In this document: positions 21,492 to 63,817 of the stretch, piece by piece | How positions within the stretch are numbered: position 1 is the stretch's first letter | How the letters are laid out: every line of letters starts with the position of its first letter | NCBI GenBank assembly: GCA_009760855.2 | Contig: WPIO01000198.1 | Location: 126,001 to 190,000 of the forward strand | DNA from: Cristatella mucedo | Taxonomy: Eukaryota; Bryozoa; Phylactolaemata; Cristatellidae | Length of the DNA stretch: 64,000 nt | Reading direction: 5' to 3' | The notes under the pieces: model-generated | What the model saw: only the letters and a program-made list of their open reading frames with translations | Told to the model about the DNA's origin: nothing | The model's database searches: none | Position numbers and translations under genes: made by a program

Positions 21492-22080
21492 TCTCACTCT
21501 CTCTCTCTCTCTCTCTGTCTCTCTCCCGTCTGTCTCCCTCCCTCTACTCTCTCTCCTCTTCTCTCTCTCTCCCCTATCCCGCCCCCCTCCCCTCTCCTCT
21601 CTCTCTCCCCTCTCGCGCTCTCTCCCTCTTCTCTCTCTCCTCGTCTCCTCTCTCGTCTCCTCATCCCCTCCCCGTTCTCCTTTCCCTCCTCTCCTCCCCT
21701 CTCTCCTCTCTCTCCTCGCTCTATTCGCGTTGACCCCTTTCTCTCGCTCTCCTCTCTCTTTCTAACGCCGCCTCTTCTCTCCGCCTAGTCTCCCATCACC
21801 TCTCATCCTCTCTCCATGATGCTGTCTCTCTACTCTCTTGTCTCTCTCTCCTGCACACGCTCCGTCTCTCTCGTCTCTCCGTCCTCTCTCTCCCCTCTCT
21901 CCGTCTCCTCTCCTCGTTCTGCTGTCTCGTCCCGTCTTCTCGCTCTCTCAGTACCTCCGTCCTCTCTCTCCTGCTCTCATCTCTCCCTCTCTCTACTATC
22001 TCTGGGCTCTCTCTTCCTCCTTCTCCCTCTCTCATTCGCTATCTGCTCCTTCTTCTCTTTTCCTCCCTCTCTCTCTCAGC
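21349..22080. repeat. 730-bp polypyrimidine (CT/TC) tract
   Basis: A near-pure CT core at about 21360-21490 decays rightwards into mixed C/T-rich sequence. Open frames across it are simple-repeat artefacts. Confidence 0.95.
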
Positions 22081-22084
22081 ACAG

Positions 22085-22970
22085 GGTGGCTACGTTGCCT
22101 CAGCGTTGGCTCGTCGCATGCACAAGCGCGGCGGTTCCTTCGTCCGCTTTCTCATCCGGGCGCCGGATTGCGTAAACCCGAAATAAACCCTTAGAAGAGG
22201 GCGTATGGGTGGGGGGGGGGGGGGTCGGGCCATCCGGGACCACCGCACATTAGGTGGAGCCCCGAGGTGACAGCGCAGTCTTTCGCTTGCGGGCCAATAA
22301 GGTCATGGTCCAGTTCGTCACGGGCAGGGTCCAGCGTTCTTAGGTGGGCAGGAATGCTAGAGTGGCAGACAAGCTCTCCACGTCAGCAGTGCGGCGGAAA
22401 CACGAATCGATGCGGTGAACACGGCGTGGATGGCAGCAACTCAACTCGTGGGTGTGCTCTGCGCTCCGTCGCCGTACACGTGTACGGAAATCCTAGCCGC
22501 AGCGGGGCAACCCCGTGCACGTAGGGACGCACGAGCGTTTAGCTGTCGTGTTTTCCGACTGGGTTGGCAAAATGGCGCGCTGCGCTGCCGCCGCGCTCCG
22601 ACAATGACGGCAAGGACGGCATGGCTGCGAAATAAGATGTTCCGCCTTCTTTCTTTTATCGGGGCTTCGAGCAGCAAGGGAGATAGATAATGGATAACGG
22701 ATTACTGAAATGAGCCTCAGCAGCAGTGGTGGTTAGCGGACCGGCAGCTTAAAAAAAGCCAAAATTTTATCAAGTTTCAGTATACTTCAGTAAGCGAAAA
22801 CACGCTTGGCCCTCTATGTATCTAACGGCAACTGTGGACAGGAGTAAGGAGCAACTGTCGCAAATACATTTTCCACAACAACACTCTGCGAGCATGCACT
22901 CCTCGGTCGCTCCGTGCGGGCCTCGCCCTCGCCATGGGAAGGCGGATTAGACCTTCAACCGTAGAATATT
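22085..22970. other. Unassigned sequence with G tract
   Basis: A G-homopolymer at about 22211-22224; no exon, repeat or structural RNA recognised. Minor open frames only. Confidence 0.4.
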
Positions 22971-22975
22971 AGGAG

Positions 22976-23127
22976 AAGGAGAGAGAGACAGAGACCAGAG
23001 ATAAGAGAGATAGAGAGCAGAGATAAGAGACAGAGAGAGAGCGAGAGAGAGAGAAGAGAGAGAGAGAGAGGAGAGAGAGAAAAAGAGAGAGAGAGTGAGA
23101 GAGAGAGGAGAGAGAGAGGAGTGCGAA

Positions 23128-23223
<96 letters not shown>

Positions 23224-23253
23224 TGGAGAGGGAGAGTGAGAGAGAGAGAGATC
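22976..23253. repeat. (GA)n microsatellite
   Basis: A long polypurine run with a perfect core at about 23133-23213. Open frames are poly-RE or poly-LS artefacts. Confidence 0.96.
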
Positions 23254-23780
23254 TTTTCAGTTGGTCTCTCGATGCGAACGCGTCGGTGCGTGCGATCGTC
23301 AGGGGCCGATCACACCTCGCCGCCGGCTCCACATTCCCTTCCGCCACTCCGCGACTTCTTTGGGCGAAGCCGGCGCGAACGTGCGGCTGACGGATGCGGC
23401 AGCAGCGGTGGCTATCAAGCCGCGACGGAACGACCGCTCCGGCCGCGGCGCTCGAACCGATCGCGGGGCGCCTGAGGCGCGGCGCCGGGCGCGATGGTGG
23501 TTTCCGGTGAGCAGCTGGAGCAGCAGCCGCTGCAGAGCGCGCGCGAGAGGCGTAGGGGGACGGCCCAGCGCTGCTCAGCTGCCAGCAATTAGGCTCCGAC
23601 GCTCTCGCCGGCGCCTCGGAGGCGCAAACAGGTTCACCTCGAAACCTGGAAATCCTTAGCAGCGTCCGTGCGCGCTTTCGCCACGACCAGCGTATTGCTC
23701 TTGTGGAGTGAGCAGTGACGTAATGGCGGCGTTGTGTGTACGAGATCTTCAGTTATTGTCGCCGCTATTAGCTAGCGCCA

Positions 23781-24835
23781 AAACAATAATAATAATAATA
23801 ACGCACTTGATAAAGCGCCCTCAGAGAACTCAATCTCTCTCTAGGCGCTTTACATTTGCTGCAAAGGGAAATGCAATTGAATGGTGAGTAATATCATGCT
23901 TGATAAACAAACAAAATGAATAACATGGTTAGGGGTGCACATGCACAGGGTCAGCATGCAAATGTGGTTAGTGGCAGCATGCACAGTGTCAGCACGCATA
24001 AGCACATCAAGGACGAATCACAGGGACCCAGTAAATGCTGTCCTAAATAGGTGTGTTTTTAAGTTTCTTTTAAATGTGGTCAGGTCCGGGGATGTTCTGA
24101 CGCAGGTCGGGAGAGAATTCCAGGCTTTGGGAGCATACGCACTGAATGCACGGTCTCCAACGGATTTGAGGTTTGTACGACGTATTGGTTTTGTTGACTG
24201 TTGGATTCCGAGAAGCGGGTGGTACGATGCTTGGCCTGGTGGGGGAGTAAATCTGAGACATAGGCTGGAGCCAAAGAATGAAGTGACCTAAAAGTGAGCG
24301 ACAAAACGTTGAAGTCAATCCATTGCTTGACTGGTAGCCAGTGCAGGTCGGCGAGAAGTGGTGTGATGTGGCAACTTCGACGCTCACGACAGACAAGCCA
24401 GGCTGCCAAATTTTGCGCCAGCTGTAATCGCCTGATCGCGCATGCTGGTAGGCCAGTAAGTAGTGAGCTGCAGAAGTCGAGACGGGATGTCACGAATGCA
24501 TGGACCAACTTGGACGCGGTATCCCTATCTAAACAGGCCCGAATTTTAGCAATGTTATGAAGCTGAAAATAGGCAGATTTGACGGTGGAGCTGATATGGT
24601 CGTCTAACGAGAGGTCGCTTTGGAATATGACACCTAGATTTCGAGCTGATTCAACAAGAGATTTGTTGGCAGAGCCAATTTTGAGCGTCAGCCTTTCCAA
24701 TTTGCAAATCACACTTGGTTTGCCCATAACTAGTAAGTTAGTTTTATCGTCGCTTAGTTTTAGAAAATTTGCTGCCATCCATGTGTGGATGTCATCAATA
24801 CATGCAAAATACTTAATGTCTCGGTAGCGACGAAT
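23781..24835 (-). mobile_element. LINE family B, best-preserved 3' kilobase
   Basis: The minus strand starts near 24835 with DDIHTWMAANFLKLSDDKTN LL and continues through KPSVICKLERLTLKIGSANK, ARNLGVIFQSDLSLDDHISS, KLVHAFVTSRLDFCSSLLTG, LHWLPVKQW and LPHQAKHRTTRFSES. It then has the family B 3' UTR (GCATGCTGACCC repeats) and a (TTA)n tail at 23784-23801. It is 5' truncated downstream of the RT catalytic motif, with an almost uninterrupted frame over about 200 codons. Confidence 0.92.
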
Positions 24836-25106
24836 TTCGCGCTGCTCGCTCGCATGCAATGTCTACACGAGGATGAGGCGAATGGAAGCGGAACTCGACC
24901 TCGACCCATAGCCTCGACCTCGACCCGTAGCCCTGCCGTAGCGAGTTTGCGACGCTGTAGGCTGCGCCCGTCCGCTCCGCGGCTACCGAGTCGGTAGCGG
25001 TCCAGTCGCGGTCGCCTTGCCGGTCAAGGTGCACGGAATTTTATTCACCGCTTGACCGCCGCTTGCATCCGGTCACGTTAACTCAAAATGCAGCCCAACG
25101 GAACTC

Positions 25107-25155
25107 GAGAGAGAGAGGGGGAGGGAGAGGGAGGGAGGGAGAGAGAGAGAGAGAT

Positions 25156-25231
<76 letters not shown>
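25107..25231. repeat. (GA)n microsatellite
   Basis: A polypurine tract with a GGGA-rich left end and a perfect GA core. Confidence 0.96.
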
Positions 25232-25234
<3 letters not shown>

Positions 25235-25370
25235 TGTGTGGTCGCAGCGAACGATTTGCGTGCACACTGACGCAGCGGCGAAGCATCGTCTCGCTAAAAA
25301 AGAAATAGTCCATCGGACCAACTTCCCGGCTGCCGTAGCCTATAAGTGGAGTGCGACGAAACGCTGATGA

Positions 25371-25447
25371 GGATTATTATAGTTCTACAAGTGTATAGCG
25401 CTCTCACAGAAACTAGTATCTTTCTGGGCGCTTTGCATTTGCAGTAA
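25371..25447 (-). mobile_element. LINE-B tail fragment
   Basis: ATTATTATAG, then a diverged ACAAGTGTATAGCGCTCTCA CAG and TTTCTGGGCGCTTTGCATTTG, matching the reversed family B terminus. Confidence 0.65.
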
Positions 25448-25964
25448 AAGGAAGCTTTGCGCCTACTTTCCGCTCCCGCTCGCCCAGCGGCAACTGCCTC
25501 TCGTTCTTTCAACGGGCATACGCGAGAGGCAGCTTCGCACCGTGCCATGAGTCTATCGCCCCATGTCCTGCTGCTTCGGACGTGCCTGCCTTCAGCCGCC
25601 TATACGCTTGCGAGCGCGGATGCGGTGCGGTGGTGTAATCGCTAGTGACGCGGACATGCTCGGCGTAAACGCGTGTGTAAAGTGCGCAGCATTCTCTTTT
25701 GAGGATGCAAAATCCAAATTTCCGATTAATCGTGACTATTATTGTACGGCCGACGGAGGCCTGTCGCCGAAGGACGGCTCGCGTCGCGGCCGCCCGGCGC
25801 GGCCGCGACGCGAGCCGGCTCTCGCGGAGAGGCCGCGGCCGGCCAGGCGGTGTGCCTTCACTGCCGGCAGCGGCTTGATCCTACGGAAGGGAGTCCGAGC
25901 AGACGCCTCGCTGCGAGCGAGTACGGGGCTCCCGACCACAATTGCCTCGCCGGTTCGGCCCAAT

Positions 25965-26108
25965 GTTTTAAGGTCCTCGCCACGACCTCACCAGGTCAAA
26001 GAGATTGCGCTCAACGACCGAGGTCGTTGGGCTCGAGTCCCGCGGCGTGTGCGAAGCGCCTGACTAGAGATTGACTTCTGCTAAGGGGGTTAAAATGAGT
26101 TATATTTC
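25965..26108 (+). mobile_element. tRNA-derived SINE (family D)
   Basis: GGTCGTTGGGCTCGAGTCCC is the B-box region, followed by GCGAAGCGCCTGACTAGAGA TTGACTTCTG and an AT-rich end. The order matches the copy at 18326; it is more diverged in the head. An AT-rich microsatellite (26150-26190) follows. Confidence 0.68.
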
Positions 26109-26262
26109 TAAAAAAACAAAATGAATAACTATAAATATAAATAAAATATATAAATATAATATATATATATATATGTATATATATATTTCCAGAACGGCGA
26201 CACTAAAGGCGTATGTGCTCCCTAATTCGGATCAAGACACGACAGGCTGTGCCTTGCACATA

Positions 26263-26435
26263 CAGTCGATTCCGCGTGCGAGAATATCGGATATAGGAGT
26301 ACTCCGTTTATAAGAATAGCAGTTCCGCCTCCCAGATTTACTCTAGCTTTAGTCTTACTCCGCATATGGGAATACTCGGACTATAAGAATGACCATTTGC
26401 CGGCCCGAGCGCATTCTTATAAGAGGAGTCGACTG
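26263..26435. mobile_element. pogo/Tigger-like MITE
   Basis: A 173-bp element between TA dinucleotides (26261-26262 and 26436-26437). The ends are CAGTCGATTCC and the complement of CAGTCGACTCC. The internal sequence is rich in TATAAGAAT motifs. TA target sites and CAGTCGA termini fit Tc1/mariner-pogo non-autonomous elements. It has no coding capacity. Confidence 0.65.
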
Positions 26436-26439
26436 TAAT

Positions 26440-27560
26440 TGCTATGGCTGCCTGTAACTGTACGGCTGCTGCTTGTCTAGACTACATCGCTCCGCGGCAT
26501 TGGTTAAAAGCCAGCTAGCAGTACTAAAACGTGACCGCAAAAATACAACTTACAGCCAAAGGAAGAAGCATTAAGCCAAGACGACTTCGTATGCACACAC
26601 TTACGGTCTATTCATACTTGAGTATGGATACATCTCATGACACGAAATGAACGCGCTTAGAATTTATGACTACATAATGAGGGACAAGGCGTGTGCGACG
26701 TATACCATTGACCACAATACTCAACAAATGCCCGTGACAAAGCTTATTGAATTAAAGAAGCGTACCATCAACGCGGCTTATTCGCTGGCCACAGAGCCGT
26801 CGCGTCCCACGACGAACCGTCCTGTCGTCGTCTGCTCCAGCAACCGCCGCCTGCCCCGGAGCTCTTGCGGCGGTCTCTAGCAGCTATCTGGCCCAGGGTT
26901 CGCATTCTTCACATCTGCGTCAGGCCGTGTACTGGTTTCTGCGAGGCGGCCAAAGTTGCTAACGTTGCATCTCCTGCGTTTAACTGCGAGAACGCTGCGG
27001 ACAACCTAGCCCGCAGTATGAGGGCTTCGCTGAGCAGTGTGAATCATGTGCTGTGCAAACTGCTCTGCGCGAGGTGTCGGAGTAATAACAAAGAGTCGCA
27101 ACGAACGACTGGATGATGATGGGTCGAGGTCCGTGATCGAGGTCAAGGAAGTGCCGTTATCGACGACCTGAATCGTACAGTATCGCATGTCGAAGAAAGA
27201 AAGATTGTACAGTAACTGTGATCCTGACATTGCACCTGCATTGACATTGCATGGCATTGCATTGCATTGACAGCTACCCAATGAGGTCAAAGGGATCCAC
27301 AGCCTTCTAAGTCCCGATCTAGGTCATTTAGTTTTTGAGTTTATTAGGTGGTCGCCCAATTGCTCTTAAAAGCTCTTCGGGTGGGGGTAGAGCAGGATAG
27401 ATCGTCTGCTAAGCAGCCGCGTTGCTACAGAGGCTCGCCCCCAAAGCGAAACTGTGGGAAACCGGCCGCTCTCCCTTCCCACCAGCGTTCGCTCAGCGGC
27501 TGGGAGGTGAGTCGCACTCGCGATAAGACCAGACAGACAGAGAGGCACACAAACACACAG
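26440..27560. other. Unassigned sequence
   Basis: No exon or repeat family recognised. GCATTGCATT-type short repeats occur near 27239-27270. Confidence 0.35.
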
Positions 27561-27564
27561 GGAG

Positions 27565-27568
27565 AGAA

Positions 27569-27633
<65 letters not shown>
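27565..27633. repeat. (GA)n microsatellite
   Basis: A GA run of about 69 bp preceded by a degenerate ACACA/GAGA-rich segment. Confidence 0.95.
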
Positions 27634-27636
<3 letters not shown>

Positions 27637-27639
27637 GAG

Positions 27640-28420
27640 CATAGACTTGTCCGTTAGGCTGGCCGACTAAAGGCACAGGACGGCAGAACGCTGGATTCGA
27701 GGCGACCGGCCGTCAATGCATATGAAAGCTGAGCTGAGACCGAAACACAAACAAAACAACAATCCAAACAAACAATGAAGCAACAAGCAAGCGACAATCC
27801 AAACTTGCACATTACAAAGTCGCACAGACGAGATGAGATGAGAGGATGCCAGGCCGCGAATGCAAAGGAGGCGACAGCCTAGATATAACGATCTGTTCTG
27901 CCGCCAGCACCCTGTCAAGCACGACAGCTGCTGGTGTTCTGCGTTTCCAGGTGAGAGCCCGGCTAAGCAAGCCAGAATCCCACTTATGCAAGAGCCGACG
28001 AATTGAAATATGCAGAACAGCAAATTATAGTTTCGCCTAAGTATAGGGAGACAGGCTGCCGGGCTGTCGCTTGCAGGTTAAGCAGTGCGCTCTTAGCCGA
28101 GCGCATACGTGCACGAAGACACTAGCTTTCAAAAGCATCTAATAAACAAGAGCGTTTTGAATATAAATGTCTAATAGGAGCATTTTCTCAAGCGGTTGCC
28201 GCCAGCAGGTCAGCCACTAGACTCATACGGACAGGCCCGGCCTCCTGGCAGACGCCATCGATGGCAACCTCCAAAGGCAGCACGACCGAGCGATCATGTC
28301 GCTAGGATGTAACTCATTATTGTGACACGACGCTAGCCTGTCAGCAGCCACGCCTTGGCCAAGTAGTTTACCTACGGCTGCGCTCAGAACTGTCACGAAG
28401 CGTGACTGCGACGGCAATCC
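27640..28420. other. Unassigned 3' flank of the ACK gene
   Basis: No coding or repeat signal that I can support; AAACAAACAA-rich around 27745-27780. Confidence 0.35.
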
Positions 28421-28425
28421 GAGGC

Positions 28426-28472
28426 AATAAAGCGGTGGCGACAGGTGGAGCCACCTCCGCTGCCGCTTTATT
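28426..28472. promoter_or_regulatory. Hairpin with back-to-back polyadenylation signals
   Basis: The sequence starts AATAAAGCGG and ends CCGCTTTATT, so an AATAAA is present on both strands (28426-28431 on +, 28472-28467 on -). The arms pair over about 22 bp with a few mismatches around GTGG/CCAC. The minus-strand signal lies 446 bp past the ACK stop codon and is the natural candidate for its poly(A) site. Confidence 0.55.
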
Positions 28473-28917
28473 TTTCAGTAGCCAATAGTCGTCACGCAAA
28501 GGCGGCACACGCCTGCGCATCAATGGCGAGGCTGGGGCCACGTGCGCGCTAAAACGACGTATAGAAATTGAATAGCAAACAACTTGCGCCGTGTCGGCCT
28601 ATTGTCTGGGGCAGGATTCGGCGAGCGATGATTGCTACAACTCGGCATCACAGCCTCTCAAACGAAGCATCTAGGAGGTAGAGGCTGATGGCTAACTAGG
28701 CAGCAGCAGCAGCAGCACAGGGGAACAGCCCCACAGCAGCAGAACATTGCCTTCCGACTGAACGCTTCGACGTGGCATCGCGACCCGGTTTCTCGGCAGC
28801 AGGGCGCCACCTGGCGACTGCCGCTGCTCGCCTTTCGCAGCACGAGCGTACGATGCGTCGGCCACTGCAGTCGAACGCGTCGTCTGCTGAGTGGGCGGGC
28901 GGGCAAGGTACCCGGCT

Positions 28918-59410
<30,493 letters not shown>

Positions 59411-59417
59411 CCAGTCC

Positions 59418-60085
59418 TAAATAATAATAATATTTGCATAGTTCCCTCAGAGAACTTGATCTCTGTATAGGCACTTTACATCTAAACATACACTGTAAAG
59501 GAAGCATATTCAAATGGTTAGTGCCAACACGCACAATATCAACAAGCATAAAATGGTTAGAGGTGACATGCACAGTCTCAACATGTAAAATAGGGTTTGT
59601 GGTATAAATAATAAAAAGGTGCGATTTAGCTTCTTTATAAACGTCGTCAAGTCAGGGGATGTATATGTATATGTATATGTCAGTCGGGAATTAGTTCAAT
59701 GCTTTGAGATAGCATGACCTAAAGGCACGGTCTCTGTAGGATTGGAGGTTCGCACGAGGTGTAGCTAAACGATTTGAGTCAGAAAAGCTGTTGGTACGAT
59801 ACCTAGCCTGATGGGGGAGTAGATATGATAGGTTGGCTGGAGCCAAAGAATGAAGGGACCTAAAAGTGAGCGACAGAACCTGGAAGTCGATACACTACTT
59901 GATTGGAAGCCAGCACAGGTCGGCGAGAAGTGGTGTGATGTGGCAACTGCGAGGCTCACGACATACAAGCCTAGCTGCAGAGTTTTGCACCAACTGTAAG
60001 TGCCTGATTGCACAGGCCAGTAGAACCAGCAACCAGTGAGTTACATAAGTCGAGATGGGATGTCACAAATGCATAGACCGATATG
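59418..60085 (-). mobile_element. LINE family B, 3' end
   Basis: A short AAT tail at 59421-59431, the conserved end (TTCCCTCAGAGAACTTGATC), the 3' UTR, then a minus-strand coding remnant SLLGPFILWLQPTYHIYS and AGFQSSSVSTSRFCRS in shifted frames. Diverged. A TATATG micro-repeat lies at 59662-59680. Confidence 0.8.
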
Positions 60086-60089
60086 GATG

Positions 60090-61325
60090 TCCCTAGTTGG
60101 ATGTCCCAATTTCCCTGAAGATAGTTCAGTGACACCAGTACTCGACAGGCATTATGGGCATGTTGTAATACGAATTACAGGGCACAATGAACAAACTCCC
60201 CGTGCTGTTCGCATCAAGCGAACTTGCCGAAGCCAATGTCGGCAAAACTCGATAGCAAAAAATCATCGCGACTTGGTCAAAAAATGCAGCTCTGCAGGTT
60301 CCACAATGGCGGATGGTTTCTGCAGTAAAACATTAGGAGAAAGCACCGTAGCACTCTAATCTTGGGTGAAGTTCTATACCAAGGTCACCTAGGCAGACAG
60401 CACCACACACTAGTTATAGATAAGTTATAGATAGATATTACATTATAGTTATAGATATAGATAAGAGAAGAACGAAGAGCGAGGCGGAGCCAACAGAAGC
60501 GGAAGTGTGACACAGAAAAGACGGCACCACCACAACTGCTGCCCAGGGTCAAAGCTATTCAGCTTCCTGCTTAGTAAATACAAATCTATAGGGTGCACTC
60601 CACATGAAGATAAGTTCAAGTGTCCATGAAATAAATATATTCGTATAAACGTGTGCGCATGAGAATGTGAGGTACTCATGCAGCTCTGGTATTTGTATCG
60701 TTTTGAGTAGGGCATAGAGTGAAAATTAGCATTATCTATGAAATAGAGCAACACGATTATGTACACACGCATGCACACATATATCGGGTGGGAGAATTTA
60801 AGCTTGAAAGTCCCAAAAAAGACCCTGTCAGCCATATTACTAGGTGCTAAAACACACGTGGACATCATTGTATTGTAATTTGTTTATATCTCACCTGCAA
60901 GTTAGTGCAACGTGTCTCTAACTTTAACTCTGTGAAGACTAAGGCAAAATATTCATACAACGTTCGGCCCGAGTGGCATTAAGTCCACAAACCAAAGGGG
61001 GGGGGGTGACGGTGTCAAGACGGCTCGCGAGAGTCGGCAGGCATTCAAGCTGCACTCACGCCTGCCATTGGCTCAACAGCAGCCCAACGGTTAGCGCTCA
61101 GCAGGCAAGCCTGCTGAGCGCCGCACTCGCTACCATCTTTCATTAAAGAGCGGGCTGCTACGACAGAGGAAGATGAGAGGGCTACGAGACGAAAGAGAGT
61201 GGCAAAAGTGCAAACATTTACACCGTCAAAAAGCACGCGCCGAAGGAAGTAAAGATGTTCAATCAGGCGAAAGGAATGAATCTAAATGAGAAAATCTAGA
61301 GATTTTACATTGAAAGCAGGTCGGG
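60090..61325. other. Unassigned sequence
   Basis: No exon or repeat family recognised. ATAGATA/TTATAGATA short repeats at 60412-60462 and a G-run at about 61000-61008. Confidence 0.35.
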
Positions 61326-61330
61326 CTAAC

Positions 61331-61492
61331 GGCGCCAAGCCCGCAGCTACTTGAATTCGTTATCGCCGACTGGCATTGCCCATTGGCACCAAGCCCGCAG
61401 CTACTTGAATTCGTTATCGCCGACTGGCATTGCCCATTGGCACCAAGCCCGCAGCTACTTGAATTCGTTATCGCCGACTGGCATTGCCCATT
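61331..61492. repeat. 54-bp minisatellite, three copies
   Basis: Units 61331-61384, 61385-61438 and 61439-61492 begin GGCACCAAGCCCGCAGCTAC (GGCGCC in copy 1) and are otherwise identical. Because 54 is a multiple of 3, frames stay open on both strands, giving an 18-residue protein repeat. No coding support exists beyond that. Confidence 0.93.
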
Positions 61493-62202
61493 GCAGCGGC
61501 TACGGGTGATCCAGGGTGGCCAGACTTGCTTGCAAAGCATCGCGACAGAACTAGACCATCGTATGCAAAGGAACAACACCAGAACCAGGCAGAATGAGCC
61601 GAAGACAACAGCTACTGCTCACTGCGACTTCTGGAAGGGGTGGACGGAGGCGTGGCAGTGGGTGGGTGAGAGGTAAAGACGACGGCTGCGGGCTCTTGAC
61701 ACTTATCAACGAGACTAGGCTGAGGTGAATGCTAAAACATGCTTAGAATGCTAAAACCATTTAGCATTCTAACAGGCAGCACGAACTTCGAAAGGCGCAG
61801 AAATCGAGTGACTTCAAGCCATTTCTAAGAGCCGGCCAGCTGGATCCCAATCTCGGAAACGCAAGGCAAGGGGGCGGGAAACAGCATGCACGTTAGATGC
61901 TCTGTTAGATCCGTGGCCTCGACTAGCTCGCCACCTGCGCAGCCAGCAGAGCAGCAAGGCAAGCGTAGACGGCCTATTGCACGACCAGTTGCTGTCGACT
62001 TGCCCACACCCTGCGGCGATACCAGTGCGCCAACAGCACAGCTGTCAGCTCAGAGGCGCCGATCTATCCAATTCGAGGTCAGGGATACACAGAATTGCAC
62101 CTTCTTCTGCCAGCCAGCCCCCCCCACGGATATCAACTAGTCCGGGTCGAGTAGATCGAGGGCACACCGCACCATATGCTGGGTGGATTCACAACACCTT
62201 AT

Positions 62203-62492
<290 letters not shown>

Positions 62493-62499
62493 TCGATGA

Positions 62500-63815
62500 T
62501 GTTCATTAGTGAGTGCACCCCCTGCATCGGCACAAGGCTGCCATCTGCTGCCTGGGCCCTTACTAAAGGCAGAGCTGTCTGTGTCAAAAGCCTTACCTGG
62601 ATCTAGCACCAGCTAAAAACCAACCGGAGACAACTCGCCTCCTATTGGCTTTCGATTAAGGTCATCTGAAAACCAGATTCAGCCACACTCTCTTAGCAGC
62701 AACTCCTCCCCCCTCTGACCAGGGAAACAGGAACTCAATTAGAGAGACTTTTTGTCAGGCCTTACGATAAGCTGTACAAAGGGTGCGGTCAATAAATAGT
62801 GGCCGATCGTGTTAGGCAGCTGTAAGGTTGGGTAAACAGCTTGGACCCCTACGACTGCTCGCAAGGCGCTGGCAGCTACCAAACGATGGAACGAATTGCT
62901 TACGAGGATACTCTCAAAAAGCCCACACTATAGAAGGAGACTGTGGGCACAGGCAGAGCTAAGAAAACGTGGAAACAGCAGCAAACCAGCAAAGCGACCT
63001 CTAGCGGCTCTGCAGACAATAGCGGCAGCGGCCGACTGAACAGCCGCCTTTTGGGCTTCAACGCAACGAAACGAAGGACGCAGGGAGCACCGAGCACGCG
63101 AGAGATTGCCCAACAGCTTTCGTTTTTGTCTACAAACCGCTGCTCGGCGTTCGGGCATCAGCGCAACATGCTCTAATTGCCCATCCTAGCGCATGCAAGA
63201 GCCTGTCATGAAGACACTCTGGGCACGATCAGGCAAGCATCTGGCACCGATTCGGCGGAGCACGCGGCGGTTTTATTTACACACACCGCAAAATGCATGT
63301 CATCAAGCAGCCAGCGCTCGAGCACGGTGCGGCCCCTGCAGCATTGCCTACGCTTATACTTAACAAGGTAAACAGTCAGTTGAAGTCATGGCCAGGCTCA
63401 GCAGACTCTACTGCTACCAACGAACGTTTCGTTTTTGCCACTTCTCGGCTCCTCAGCCTCCAAAGACTCAGACAGAGAGGCTGCTGTCGAAAAAATTACT
63501 CGGAGGTGACGTTGCTCGTGCTCACAGGATTGAAGCACGGCGGCAGGGTGGTGGGCAAGGGAAGGGCCCCGATGGGGGAAAAGGGGGCTCTACCCCTGAG
63601 TGGCAGAGCATAAGAAGGGCAACCGCTGCCGCACAGCTGCACAGCAGAGGCAGCCCACGTGGCACTGTTAGTGGCACTAGCACACTATCTTCAATCGAAC
63701 TGGAGTTGGAAGAAAAAACAAGTTAATGAACCACTGAACACTTGAAAGTCAAGGAAATAATTCCAAAGTGGTACAACCAAAAAGTCTCTCTCTCTCTGTG
63801 CTCATTTTCTATCTC
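62500..63815. other. Unassigned sequence
   Basis: No exon or repeat recognised; open frames up to 112 codons have no domain. ACK kinase N-lobe motifs were looked for on the minus strand and not found. Confidence 0.35.
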
Positions 63816-63817
63816 CT

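Noticed and set aside
61331-61492. CRISPR-like array
   Set aside because: The repeat units are directly adjacent with no spacers, and the context is eukaryotic.
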